DNA of 64,000 nucleotides from Paraperibacillus esterisolvens (GTDB lineage: Bacteria; Bacillota; Bacilli; Bacillales; DSM-1321): assembly GCF_046237625.1 (NCBI RefSeq), contig NZ_CP143545.1, positions 1,426,001-1,490,000 of the forward strand, read 5' to 3'. Below the pieces are notes generated by a model. It made no database searches and was not told the origin of the DNA. It saw nothing but the letters and a program-made list of their open reading frames with translations. The translations under genes and the position numbers were made by a program. Shown piece after piece: positions 44,622-52,689 of the stretch (positions are counted from its first letter, which is position 1; every line of letters starts with the position of its first letter).

Positions 44622-45101
44622 ATGACAGGTTCCGAAGTGTCAACACAGTCAAGGGACATGAAAATCATCATATTTCAGCTTGGCGGTAATGAATATGCCC
44701 TTCCGGTGGGAAGGGTTAGATCCATTGAAAAAATGCAGCATATTACAAGGGTTCCCCGCACCACAAGTTTTGTAAAAGGAGTTTTGAATCTCAGGGGGGT
44801 CATCATTCCCGTGATTGACCTCCGTGCGAGGCTGGGACTTAGTGAAGAAACTCCTACAGATCAGACAAGGATCATCATTGCGCAGGCAGAAGGCCTCGAG
44901 GTAGGTCTAATTGTGGATGCTGCGAATGATGTACTTGATATTGACGGAGCTGCGATTGAACCTCAGCCTGAAGTAGCCGGATCTATTGATGAAACGTATA
45001 TAGAGGGAGTGGCTAAAAAGGATAAAAGGCTGATCATTTTATTGAACCTTGAAAATATCCTTAACCCGGACGAATTGGCGCTTGCCGAAAGGAAAGGGTA
45101 A
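44622..45101 (+). CDS. cheW: Chemotaxis coupling protein CheW
   Basis: Adaptor that links CheA to receptors. The 159 residues form one CheW domain: IIFQLGGNEYALPVGRVRSI, RVPRTTSFVKGVLNLRGVII and PVIDLRARLGL. ATG 44622 has AGGAGA eight bases upstream; GTG 44613 overlaps it. cheC starts one base after the stop. Confidence 0.97.
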   Translation: MTGSEVSTQSRDMKIIIFQLGGNEYALPVGRVRSIEKMQHITRVPRTTSFVKGVLNLRGVIIPVIDLRARLGLSEETPTDQTRIIIAQAEGLEVGLIVDAANDVLDIDGAAIEPQPEVAGSIDETYIEGVAKKDKRLIILLNLENILNPDELALAERKG

Positions 45102-45102
45102 G

Positions 45103-45738
45103 ATGTCAATCCATCGGGAGATTACCAGTTTCCAAATGGATATTTTAAGGGAAATAGGCAATATAGGAGCCGGAAATGCAGCTACTGCCCTATCCAGGCT
45201 CTTAAATAAGAAAGTGGATATGAAGATTCCTGAAGTCAGGGTCGTCTCATTTGATGAAATGATGGAAATGGCCGGGGGAGCTGAAACAGTAACTGCGAGC
45301 GTGTATTTCAGAATTGAAGGGGATGCGCCGGGCAGCCTTTTCTTCCTGCTTCCCGTCAAGCAGGCCTGCCGCTTTGTATCCCTGCTATCAGGGGATGAGA
45401 TGGAGGCTGATGCTGAAACAGGGTTCACGGAGTTTGGCAGCTCGGTTTTAAAGGAATTGGCCAATATCCTGGCCGGCTCCTATCTGTCTTCTCTCTCTGA
45501 CCTCACGCAGCTTAACATCCATCCTTCCATCCCTTATTTCTGCGTAGACATGGCTGGAGCGGTAATCAGTCAGGGATTGCTTGAAATATCTCAATCAGGA
45601 GACTCCGCCATCGTGATCAATACAGCTATGGAAAGGGAAGACGGGAACGGATGGAACGGCCATTTTTTCCTTATTCCGGATTCAGCCTCTTTTGAAGTTA
45701 TATTTAAAGCACTGGGAGCGCATCGGTATGCTGGCTGA
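45103..45738 (+). CDS. cheC: CheY-P phosphatase CheC
   Basis: Dephosphorylates CheY-P and, with CheD, helps adaptation. The 211 residues contain two active-site motifs of the E-x2-N type (LREIGNIGAGNAATALS and LKELANILAGSYLSSLS). ATG 45103 after GGAAAGGG is used; a longer in-frame start inside cheW is rejected. It overlaps cheD by 11 bases, fitting their functional pairing. Confidence 0.96.
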   Translation: MSIHREITSFQMDILREIGNIGAGNAATALSRLLNKKVDMKIPEVRVVSFDEMMEMAGGAETVTASVYFRIEGDAPGSLFFLLPVKQACRFVSLLSGDEMEADAETGFTEFGSSVLKELANILAGSYLSSLSDLTQLNIHPSIPYFCVDMAGAVISQGLLEISQSGDSAIVINTAMEREDGNGWNGHFFLIPDSASFEVIFKALGAHRYAG

Positions 45739-46228
45739 TCAAGTAAAAGTAGTGAGAGTGGGCATCGCGGATTTGAATATGGCGGCAGCCCCTGACTTGC
45801 TCAGGACGGCCGGCCTTGGGTCCTGTGTCGGTGTGGTGCTCTATGACCTGGCAAAAGGACTGGCTGGAATGGCCCATATCATGCTGCCCGACTCCCGGCT
45901 CGCCAGGGGCCTGGGTGCAAGCACAGGGAAGTATGCCGATACAGCGGTTCCCGAGCTGCTGAAGCTGCTGATTAGGGAGGGAGCGAGCCGCCATGGCATA
46001 CAGGCCAAAATCGCAGGCGGAGCCCAAATGTTCCAGTTTACGGGAGGAAGTGACCTGATGAGGATCGGGCCCAGAAATGTGGAGGCGGTAAAAGAGTGCC
46101 TTCACTGCCTGGATATTAAGCTTTCAGCCGAGGATACCGGGGGAAGCAGCGGAAGGACGATTGAATTCTACCCGGAAACAGGACGCCTGCATATCAGAAG
46201 TGTGAATAAGACCCTGTTAATTATCTAA
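45728..46228 (+). CDS. cheD: Chemoreceptor glutamine deamidase CheD
   Basis: Deamidates receptor glutamines and binds CheC. The 166 residues show the catalytic Cys in GLGSCVGVVLYD and His in GMAHIMLPDS, plus AKIAGGAQMFQF. ATG 45728 overlaps the 3' end of cheC; ATG 45692 further upstream is less likely. It is the last chemotaxis gene before sigD; cheR and cheV are not in this window. Confidence 0.96.
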   Translation: MLADQVKVVRVGIADLNMAAAPDLLRTAGLGSCVGVVLYDLAKGLAGMAHIMLPDSRLARGLGASTGKYADTAVPELLKLLIREGASRHGIQAKIAGGAQMFQFTGGSDLMRIGPRNVEAVKECLHCLDIKLSAEDTGGSSGRTIEFYPETGRLHIRSVNKTLLII

Positions 46229-46234
46229 TATGGA

Positions 46235-46317
46235 TATGAAACCACAGCCAGAGGAGCCGGTGAGGCACATCTAAAGTTGGAGTATCCGCGCCCGATATTC
46301 TCTCCTCCTGTTTCATA
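46235..46317 (+). other. Large imperfect hairpin between cheD and sigD
   Basis: TATGAAAC (46235-46242) pairs with GTTTCATA (46310-46317), and GAGGAG (46251-46256) with CTCCTC (46302-46307). There is no U-run, so it is not a classic terminator; it could affect mRNA stability or readthrough into sigD. Confidence 0.45.
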
Positions 46318-46407
46318 GCAGAAAAGTTTCAGCGGGCAAATTGTATAAAACATAACTATTTTACTAGTTTTTATGGATAAAAAGCCCTTATTTATGTGTT
46401 GCAGGAC

Positions 46408-46416
46408 TGATATAAT
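46408..46416 (+). promoter_or_regulatory. Extended -10 promoter candidate for sigD
   Basis: TGATATAAT is an extended -10 (TGN plus TATAAT, 46411-46416) with a weak -35. It would give sigD-swrB expression separate from the long fla/che transcript. Confidence 0.5.
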
Positions 46417-46467
46417 GACTATGGTTTTGCTGAATGCATACAGCCAATATGTGTAAGGAGGAGTCAA

Positions 46468-47229
46468 ATGTCTCAAGTAACAGCCCGTGATGAGCAGGCG
46501 CTATGGAAAAACTGGACTGACTGGCGTGATCCCGAGGCAGGAGACGCACTTGTGAGGAAATACATGCCTTTAGTTTCATATCATGTGCAGCGCATCTCAG
46601 CGACATTGCCCAAGAATGTAAGCCGGGATGATATCCGCAGTCTTGGGATGGTAGGGTTATTCGATGCATTGGAACGCTTTGACCCAGGCAGGGACCTGAA
46701 GTTTGATACCTATGCCTCATTCCGGATCCGCGGTGCTATCATTGACGGGCTGAGAAAAGAAGACTGGCTCCCGAGAAGTTCCAGGGAAAAGACGAAAAGA
46801 ATCGAGGCGGCGGCTGAAAAGCTTGAACAGCGGCTGATGCGGGCGGTGACTCCTGCTGATATTGCTGCCGAACTGCAGCTTCCTGAGGATGAAATTTCTT
46901 CAGCAATGAATGAAAGCTTTTTTTCGAACGTCCTTTCCATGGATGAATCCCCTCAGGAACATGAAGAAAAAGACAATAAAATGGTCTTTAAGGATGAGAA
47001 GGCACTGCTTCCAGAGGAACAGCTCCTTAAAGGCGAGTTATTTGCCGAGCTGGCCCAGGTCATCTCAAAATTAAATGAAAAAGAGCAGCTGGTTCTCCAG
47101 CTATTTTATAAAGAAGAGCTTACTCTGACAGAAATCGGGCAGGTTATGGAACTTTCCACCTCCAGAATTTCACAGATTCATTCCCGGGCCATCTCAAAGC
47201 TGAGAGCGATCCTGACCAAGGCGATGTAA
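46468..47229 (+). CDS. sigD: RNA polymerase sigma factor SigD (FliA type)
   Basis: Alternative sigma factor for late flagellar, autolysin and chemotaxis genes. The 253 residues have region 2 (LFDALERFDPGRDLKFDTYA; FRIRGAIIDGLR), region 3 and region 4 HTH (TLTEIGQVMELSTSRISQIH). AAGGAGG (46456-46462) gives a strong start at ATG 46468. It sits near the end of the operon as in B. subtilis, where distance from the main promoter makes its level variable. Confidence 0.98.
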   Translation: MSQVTARDEQALWKNWTDWRDPEAGDALVRKYMPLVSYHVQRISATLPKNVSRDDIRSLGMVGLFDALERFDPGRDLKFDTYASFRIRGAIIDGLRKEDWLPRSSREKTKRIEAAAEKLEQRLMRAVTPADIAAELQLPEDEISSAMNESFFSNVLSMDESPQEHEEKDNKMVFKDEKALLPEEQLLKGELFAELAQVISKLNEKEQLVLQLFYKEELTLTEIGQVMELSTSRISQIHSRAISKLRAILTKAM

Positions 47230-47265
47230 GCTTTCCATTTGAATGATGGGAAGGACAGAATATAG

Positions 47266-47565
47266 ATGAGCCTAAAAGCAATTGAAATGCAGATTGCCCT
47301 GCCCAGGACACTTGATGCACAAAAAGTGCAGGAGCAGCTTCAGCAGAGGGGGCAGCTCCAGAACGCAGAAGCCTCACGGGAAATCGATCAGGAAGCAAAA
47401 CGCAGGCGGAGCTCAGTGACCAGAAAAAATGAATTGGAAAAGACACAGGCTGACCGCGGTGAGCGGCAGCAGGAAAACTTGCAGCCTTCCTGCAAAGAAA
47501 GCTCACTGGAAGATGCCCCTGCTCCCCATCCTTTCAAAGGTTCCTTTGTGGACTTTTCCGGTTAG
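47266..47565 (+). CDS. Conserved small orphan between sigD and swrB
   Basis: A 99-residue hydrophilic protein starting MSLKAIEMQIALPRTLDA, followed by a Gln-, Arg- and Lys-rich helix (to about residue 60) and a low-complexity tail. I recall similar short proteins with the IEMQ-xxx-PRT start next to sigD in other Firmicutes, but no function. It has no membrane segment. RBS GGGAAGGA lies about ten bases before ATG 47266. B. subtilis, as I recall it, lacks an annotated gene here. The conserved N-terminus suggests a real gene rather than a chance frame. Confidence 0.7.
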   Translation: MSLKAIEMQIALPRTLDAQKVQEQLQQRGQLQNAEASREIDQEAKRRRSSVTRKNELEKTQADRGERQQENLQPSCKESSLEDAPAPHPFKGSFVDFSG

Positions 47566-47574
47566 TGAGGACCA

Positions 47575-48180
47575 ATGACAATATTTCTCTTATTCTTTAG
47601 CTTTTTATTAAACATTATTGCCATTTTCGGCATCATCATTTTATATTCCCGTCAGAATTCCATGCTTGCAGGCGGGAAAAAACAGGAAGAAGCAGTAAAA
47701 GAGCTGGAGACCATTCTATCTTCATTCGTGCTTGAGCTAAAGGAGGACAATGAGCAATTCCTGAGGGATCTTGAAAAAGCCCAGACAGGCAAATCCTCTC
47801 CAGTCGTGAAAAGAAAGGGAAAAACTGCCCCTGTCAAGCCTTCCGGTCCTGCAAAAGCTGAGGGGCATAGACAGCCGCCCTCGATTTACTCTGGCCATGA
47901 ATCGGCGGAGGATGGTGGATATGCTGATTCCCTGATAGAGAGCGGACCAAGGGACGTACTGGAACTGACCAATAGCAGCAGTGTCTCAAAGAAAACCTCC
48001 TTTAAAACAGAACTGGAAGATCAGCTTGCCCAGAAGGACCAGCTGCAGGCAGGCGTTCTTAATCCTTTGGCACAGCAGGTCCTTAAGATGAAGGAATCCG
48101 GGCTTAGGGTCGATGAAATTGCCAAAAAACTCAATAAAGGCAAAACAGAGATTGAGCTCTTGATAAAATTCCATGAGTGA
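47575..48180 (+). CDS. swrB: Swarming motility protein SwrB (YlxL)
   Basis: Single-pass membrane protein that in B. subtilis promotes flagellar type III activation. The 201 residues comprise an N-terminal membrane helix (about 2-24), a coiled part, a variable linker, and a C-terminal HTH-like motif (KESGLRVDEIAKKLNKGKTE) typical of SwrB/DUF6115 proteins. ATG 47575 follows GTGAGGA. It is the last gene of the fla/che operon; no clear terminator precedes the rpsB promoter. Confidence 0.86.
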   Translation: MTIFLLFFSFLLNIIAIFGIIILYSRQNSMLAGGKKQEEAVKELETILSSFVLELKEDNEQFLRDLEKAQTGKSSPVVKRKGKTAPVKPSGPAKAEGHRQPPSIYSGHESAEDGGYADSLIESGPRDVLELTNSSSVSKKTSFKTELEDQLAQKDQLQAGVLNPLAQQVLKMKESGLRVDEIAKKLNKGKTEIELLIKFHE

Positions 48181-48192
48181 TTAACAAATTAC

Positions 48193-48221
48193 TTGAATGT
48201 ATATGTTAATTATGCTATATT
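48193..48221 (+). promoter_or_regulatory. Strong sigma-A promoter of rpsB
   Basis: -35 TTGAAT (48193-48198), 17-bp spacer, extended -10 TGCTATATT with TATATT at 48216-48221. Confidence 0.8.
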
Positions 48222-48250
48222 AGTCAACGGTGTTAATACACACGTCCAGG

Positions 48251-48336
48251 GATTCGGACATTGGTGCTGATGAATCAGTTTTGTCCGGAGATGATGAGGG
48301 CGGAGGAAAACATAAAACCATTAGGAGGAACACAAA
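48251..48336 (+). promoter_or_regulatory. rpsB mRNA leader with two-tier stem-loop
   Basis: CGGACA (48255-48260) pairs with TGTCCG (48282-48287), and CTGAT (48267-48271) with ATCAG (48274-48278) above it. The stem precedes a second G/A-rich stretch and the RBS TAGGAGGA. The layout suggests an S2 autoregulatory leader, as is common for ribosomal protein genes; binding is inferred. Confidence 0.5.
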
Positions 48337-49047
48337 ATGTCAGTAATTTCTATGAAGCAATTACTAGAAGCTGGTGTGCATTTCGGACATCAGACTCGCC
48401 GCTGGAACCCAAAGATGAAGAAATATATCTTCACTGAGCGTAACGGCATCTACATCATTGACCTGCAAAAAACAGTTAAAAAGGTTGAAGAAGCCTATAA
48501 CTTCGTAAGAGAAGTTGCTGCTAACGGCGGAACAATCCTTTTTGTAGGTACTAAAAAACAAGCACAGGAATCTGTTAAAGAAGAGGCTGCCCGCGCAGGT
48601 ATGTTCTACGTTAACCAACGCTGGTTAGGCGGAACATTAACAAACTTCGAAACAATCCAAAAACGTATTACTCGTCTTAAGCAAATCGAAAAGATGGAAC
48701 AAGACGGTACATTTGAAGTGCTTCCTAAAAAAGAAGTTATCCAGCTTAAAAAAGAATGGGAACGCCTTGAAAAATTCTTAGGCGGAATTAAAGATATGAA
48801 GGGTATTCCTGATGCGATCTTCATCATCGACCCTCGCAAAGAGCGCATTGCAGTTGCAGAAGCTCATAAATTGAACATCCCGCTTGTAGGCATCGTTGAT
48901 ACAAACTGCGATCCGGATGAAATCGATTATGTAATCCCTGCAAACGATGATGCAATCCGTGCTGTGAAACTTTTGACTGGTAAAATGGCAGACGCTATTT
49001 TAGAAGTTAAACAAAGTGAAGAGCAAACTGAAACTACAACTGCTTAA
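48337..49047 (+). CDS. rpsB: 30S ribosomal protein S2
   Basis: Primary component of the small subunit. The 236 residues contain LLEAGVHFGHQTRRWNPKMK, IFTERNGIYIIDLQKT, FVGTKKQAQE, WLGGTLTNFETI and NIPLVGIVDTNCDPDEIDY. TAGGAGGA precedes ATG 48337. Codon use shifts to that of highly expressed genes. Followed by a terminator, with tsf in a following unit. Confidence 0.99.
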   Translation: MSVISMKQLLEAGVHFGHQTRRWNPKMKKYIFTERNGIYIIDLQKTVKKVEEAYNFVREVAANGGTILFVGTKKQAQESVKEEAARAGMFYVNQRWLGGTLTNFETIQKRITRLKQIEKMEQDGTFEVLPKKEVIQLKKEWERLEKFLGGIKDMKGIPDAIFIIDPRKERIAVAEAHKLNIPLVGIVDTNCDPDEIDYVIPANDDAIRAVKLLTGKMADAILEVKQSEEQTETTTA

Positions 49048-49053
49048 TTTAGC

Positions 49054-49094
49054 AAAAGGTGATAAGAGGATAAGGCCTTTTATCACCTTTTTTT
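49054..49094 (+). terminator. Terminator after rpsB
   Basis: AAAGGTGATAA (49055-49065) pairs with TTATCACCTTT (49080-49090) and is followed by TTTT. Confidence 0.85.
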
Positions 49095-49100
49095 AAGAAA

Positions 49101-49129
49101 GAGACAGTTCCAGTTTCCAAATCTATAAT
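49101..49129 (+). promoter_or_regulatory. Putative sigma-A promoter of tsf
   Basis: -35-like GAGACA (49101-49106), 17-bp spacer, consensus -10 TATAAT (49124-49129). It would allow tsf expression beyond the rpsB terminator. Confidence 0.6.
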
Positions 49130-49227
49130 GGACCAAAAAAATTTTGCCTGCGGCAGATGATTCCAGCGTCGATACAGGGGACATGCTAAAGGCTACATAT
49201 CTTTTTAATAACAGGAGGAGTTTTATT

Positions 49228-50112
49228 ATGGCAGTAACTGCTCAAATGGTTAAAGAACTTCGCGAAAAAACAGGCGCAGGCATGATGGACTGCAAAAAAG
49301 CATTGACTGAAACAAACGGCGACATGGAAGCTGCAATCGATTTCCTTCGTGAAAAAGGCATTGCAAGCGCGGCTAAAAAAGCAGACCGCATCGCTGCTGA
49401 AGGATCTGCTTACATCCTTACTGAAGGCAATGAAGCTGTTGTCCTTGAAGTAAACTCTGAAACAGATTTTGTTGCTAAAAACGAAGGCTTCCAAGTTCTT
49501 GTTAAAGAGCTTGCTTCCCATCTTCTTCAAAACAAGCCGGCTTCTGTCGAAGAAGCTCTTGAGCAAAAGATGGAAAATGGTTCAACTGTTGCAGAATACA
49601 TCAATGCAGCAATCGCTAAAATCGGGGAAAAGCTGACTCTTCGCCGTTTTGCGGTAAAAACTAAATCCGACAGCGATGCATTCGGTGCATACCTTCATAT
49701 GGGCGGGCGCATCGGCGTTCTTACTGTGCTTGAAGGTACTACTGATTCAGAAGCTGCAAAAGATGTTTCTATGCACATCGCTGCCCTGAGACCTCTATAT
49801 GTATCACGTGACGAAGTGACTTCTGATGAAATCGAGCGCGAGCGCAAAGTATTGACAGAACAGGCACTAAACGAAGGAAAGCCTGAAAAGATCGTTGAAA
49901 AAATGGTCCAAGGCCGCATCAATAAATTCTATGAAGAAATCTGTGTAAATGACCAGACTTTCGTTAAAAACCCAGATGTAAAAGTAGGAAAATTCGTTGA
50001 ATCTAAAGGCGGCAAGATTGCAAGCTTCGTACGTTTCGAAGTGGGCGAAGGCATCGAGAAACGCCAGGATAACTTTGCTGAAGAAGTTATGAGCCAGGTT
50101 AAAAAAGACTGA
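49228..50112 (+). CDS. tsf: Translation elongation factor Ts
   Basis: Nucleotide exchange factor for EF-Tu. The 294 residues begin with the UBA-like domain (MVKELREKTGAGMMDCKKAL), then LEVNSETDFVAKNEGFQ and two core subdomains, ending with MSQVKKD. AGGAGGAG lies before ATG 49228; a longer in-frame start (49144) has no RBS and disagrees with homologues. Highly expressed codon use. Confidence 0.99.
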   Translation: MAVTAQMVKELREKTGAGMMDCKKALTETNGDMEAAIDFLREKGIASAAKKADRIAAEGSAYILTEGNEAVVLEVNSETDFVAKNEGFQVLVKELASHLLQNKPASVEEALEQKMENGSTVAEYINAAIAKIGEKLTLRRFAVKTKSDSDAFGAYLHMGGRIGVLTVLEGTTDSEAAKDVSMHIAALRPLYVSRDEVTSDEIERERKVLTEQALNEGKPEKIVEKMVQGRINKFYEEICVNDQTFVKNPDVKVGKFVESKGGKIASFVRFEVGEGIEKRQDNFAEEVMSQVKKD

Positions 50113-50132
50113 TTTCCTGAAATAAAGCAATG

Positions 50133-50165
50133 AAAATAGGGGACACCATGTGTTCCCTATTTTTC
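50133..50165 (+). terminator. Terminator after tsf
   Basis: AATAGGGGACAC (50135-50146) pairs with GTGTTCCCTATT (50150-50161), followed by TTT. Confidence 0.8.
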
Positions 50166-50220
50166 AAATATCTTGCTTCACGTTGAATATTAATTGAGAT
50201 TTCACATGTTGGAGGTTTTT

Positions 50221-50943
50221 ATGAGCAGCGCAAAATACAATCGTGTCGTATTAAAATTAAGCGGTGAAGCATTAGCGGGCAATCTGGGCTTCGGTCTTGA
50301 TCCTGAGGTGATCAAATCTGTATCCGAACAGGTTAAGGAAGTTGCCGAACTGGGTGTTGAAGTAGCCGTAGTCGTTGGCGGTGGAAACATCTGGCGGGGC
50401 AAAATCGGCAGTGAAATGGGCATGGACCGGGCAACCGCCGATTACATGGGAATGCTTGCCACTGTCATGAACTCGCTGGCTCTGCAAGACAGTCTGGAGA
50501 ACCAGGGAATTGAAACCAGGGTACAAACTTCCATTGAAATGAGGCAGGTGGCAGAGCCTTATATCAGAAGACGCGCAATCAGGCATCTTGAAAAGAAAAG
50601 AGTCGTCATCTTTGCAGCCGGCACTGGGAACCCTTATTTTTCAACCGATACAACCGCTGCGCTACGTGCTGCTGAAATTGAAGCAGAAGTTATCCTGATG
50701 GGCAAAAACAATGTGGATGGCGTCTATAATGCCGACCCGCAGAAAGATGAGAATGCAGTGAAGTACGAAGAGCTTTCCTACCTGGATGTGCTCAAAGAAG
50801 GCCTTGCAGTAATGGACTCCACCGCTTCTTCCCTATGTATGGACAATGACATACCTCTTATCGTGTTTTCGATCATGGAAAAGGGTAATATAAAACGAGC
50901 CGTTATGGGCGAAACTATTGGAACAATCGTCAGGGGGAAATAA
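50221..50943 (+). CDS. pyrH: UMP kinase
   Basis: Phosphorylates UMP to UDP; hexameric, regulated by GTP and UTP. The 240 residues, as in B. subtilis, show VVLKLSGEALAG, VVVGGGNIWRG, DYMGMLATVMNSLALQ and GKNNVDGVYNADPQKDENA. TTGGAGGT (50210-50217) precedes ATG 50221; the upstream frame extension to 50194 is not used. The stop overlaps a possible frr start. Confidence 0.99.
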   Translation: MSSAKYNRVVLKLSGEALAGNLGFGLDPEVIKSVSEQVKEVAELGVEVAVVVGGGNIWRGKIGSEMGMDRATADYMGMLATVMNSLALQDSLENQGIETRVQTSIEMRQVAEPYIRRRAIRHLEKKRVVIFAAGTGNPYFSTDTTAALRAAEIEAEVILMGKNNVDGVYNADPQKDENAVKYEELSYLDVLKEGLAVMDSTASSLCMDNDIPLIVFSIMEKGNIKRAVMGETIGTIVRGK

Positions 50944-50945
50944 TG

Positions 50946-51503
50946 ATGCCAAAACAAGTAACAGCAAATGCAAAAGATAGAATGGACAAGGCAATCGGCG
51001 CATACAGCCGGACGCTGGCAAGCATACGTGCAGGAAGGGCAAATGCCTCATTGCTTGACAGGATTACGGTCGATTATTACGGTGCACCTACTCCAATCAA
51101 CCAGGTCGCTGGCATATCTGTGCCGGAAGCCCGTCTTCTGGTCATTCAGCCATATGACAAAACAGTCCTTGGTGAGATTGAAAAAGCAATCCTAAAGTCT
51201 GACCTGGGACTCAATCCAACAAACGATGGATCGGTTATCCGTCTTGCCATCCCGGCACTGACTGAAGAACGCCGTAAGGATTTGGTCAAACAGGTAAGGA
51301 AAGAATCTGAAGAGGCTAAAATCGCAGTCCGGAACGTACGCCGTGATGCAAATGATGACTTGAAAAAGCTTGAGAAAAATGGAGAAATCACTGAAGACGA
51401 GCTTCGCAGATATTCAGATGAAATCCAAAAAACAACAGATTCTTATATTGCCAAGGTAGATACAATTACCAAGGACAAAGAAAAAGAAATTCTTGAAGTT
51501 TAA
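50946..51503 (+). CDS. frr: Ribosome recycling factor
   Basis: Releases ribosomes from mRNA with EF-G after termination. The 185 residues include RAGRANASLLDRITVDYYG, IPALTEERRKDLVKQ and VRNVRRDANDDLKKLEK. ATG 50946 has AGGGGGA at a seven-base spacing; ATG 50943, three bases earlier and overlapping the pyrH stop, gives one extra Met. Both genes are co-transcribed. Confidence 0.99.
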   Translation: MPKQVTANAKDRMDKAIGAYSRTLASIRAGRANASLLDRITVDYYGAPTPINQVAGISVPEARLLVIQPYDKTVLGEIEKAILKSDLGLNPTNDGSVIRLAIPALTEERRKDLVKQVRKESEEAKIAVRNVRRDANDDLKKLEKNGEITEDELRRYSDEIQKTTDSYIAKVDTITKDKEKEILEV

Positions 51504-51523
51504 TTCACTCATAGTTACTCTAT

Positions 51524-51548
51524 GCCCCTGTCAGAGGGGATTTTTTTT
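51524..51548 (+). terminator. Terminator after frr
   Basis: CCCCT (51525-51529) pairs with AGGGG (51535-51539), a short loop, followed by a run of eight or more T. Confidence 0.85.
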
Positions 51549-51838
51549 ATTCTGTCTGTCATATGCCGTTATATTCAGTTCCATAGTTCTATCTTCTTAT
51601 AGGGCGTGTATACTTAAGTAATCTGACTGCCGGACTAAACAGGATTCGGCATTCAGCTCCCAAAGTCGAAATACGCCCGGCCAGATTTTAATATCTGCCG
51701 GCGGTTTCAGTACTTTCCTGATATTTATAGGAGATTATCGGTTTTTTTGTTATTATTAAATAGATTCAAATCAATAAAGAACATACATATTGAAAATACT
51801 CTGTTCTAAATGAGTTTATTCAATGGGGGATACGTATT
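51549..51838 (+). other. frr-uppS intergenic region
   Basis: About 290 bp. A GC-rich hairpin CCGGCCAGAT/ATCTGCCGG lies near 51677-51702 without a U-run. The 3' half is AT-rich and probably holds the uppS promoter, but no hexamer pair is convincing. Confidence 0.4.
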
Positions 51839-52612
51839 ATGGAAATGTTTTTGAAACGGTTGAAAAATAAAGGCACCGCCACATTGGCGGATAAGATACT
51901 AGAAGTGAAAAAGCATCCCGTTCCGGGCCATATTGCGATTATCATGGATGGCAATGGCCGCTGGGCGAAAAAAAGGGCACTTCCAAGGGTTGCCGGACAC
52001 CATGAAGGAATGAAGACAGTCAAGAAGATTACAAGGCTGGCCAGTGAACTTGGGGTTGAAGTATTAACCGTCTATGCGTTTTCCACTGAGAACTGGAAAC
52101 GTCCGCAGACAGAAGTCGACTTCATCATGAAGCTGCCGGAGGAGTTTCTCGGCGCATTCCTGCCGGAGCTCATCGAGCAGAATGTCAGGGTGCAGATGAT
52201 CGGGGAACCGGAAGCACTTCCTGCCCACACCCTCAAAGTGGTGCAGAAGGCAATGCGCGATACAGAGAAGAATACAGGGATGATCCTTAATTTCGCCCTG
52301 AATTATGGCAGCCGTTCTGAAATATTAGTGGCTATGAAGCACATGATGAAGGATATATCTGCCGGGGTCATAGGGCAGGAACAGATTGACGAAAAATTAT
52401 TTTCCAGCTATCTGATGACAGATGGACTGGCTGATCCGGACCTGCTGATCCGGACGAGCGGAGAACTAAGGCTGAGCAATTTCATGCTCTGGCAGTCGGC
52501 CTATACTGAATTTTGGTTCACGGATGTATACTGGCCGGATTTCAGTGAGAGCCACCTCCTTCAGGCAGTTCATGATTATCAAAGCAGGTCCAGAAGATAT
52601 GGCGGTGTATAA
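51839..52612 (+). CDS. uppS: Undecaprenyl diphosphate synthase (isoprenyl transferase)
   Basis: Cis-prenyltransferase that makes the C55 lipid carrier for cell wall synthesis. The 257 residues contain AIIMDGNGRWAKKR (catalytic Asp37), AGHHEGMKTVKKIT, YAFSTENWKRP, and the C-terminal LIRTSGELRLSNFMLWQ. ATG 51839 follows GGGGGAT. First gene of the uppS-cdsA-dxr-rasP-proS block. Confidence 0.98.
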   Translation: MEMFLKRLKNKGTATLADKILEVKKHPVPGHIAIIMDGNGRWAKKRALPRVAGHHEGMKTVKKITRLASELGVEVLTVYAFSTENWKRPQTEVDFIMKLPEEFLGAFLPELIEQNVRVQMIGEPEALPAHTLKVVQKAMRDTEKNTGMILNFALNYGSRSEILVAMKHMMKDISAGVIGQEQIDEKLFSSYLMTDGLADPDLLIRTSGELRLSNFMLWQSAYTEFWFTDVYWPDFSESHLLQAVHDYQSRSRRYGGV

Positions 52613-52628
52613 GCCTGTATGCGTAAGG

Positions 52629-52646
52629 GCATGTCCCGGGACATGC
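52629..52646 (+). other. Perfect 18-bp palindrome between uppS and cdsA
   Basis: GCATGTCCCGGGACATGC is fully self-complementary. It is too tight for a stable RNA loop without opening the centre, lacks a U-run, and may be a weak attenuator or a DNA site; its role is not known. Confidence 0.5.
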
Positions 52647-52689
52647 TTGAACATCAAACCGCTTAAATGAAGGTGAGGAAAAGTCAAGA

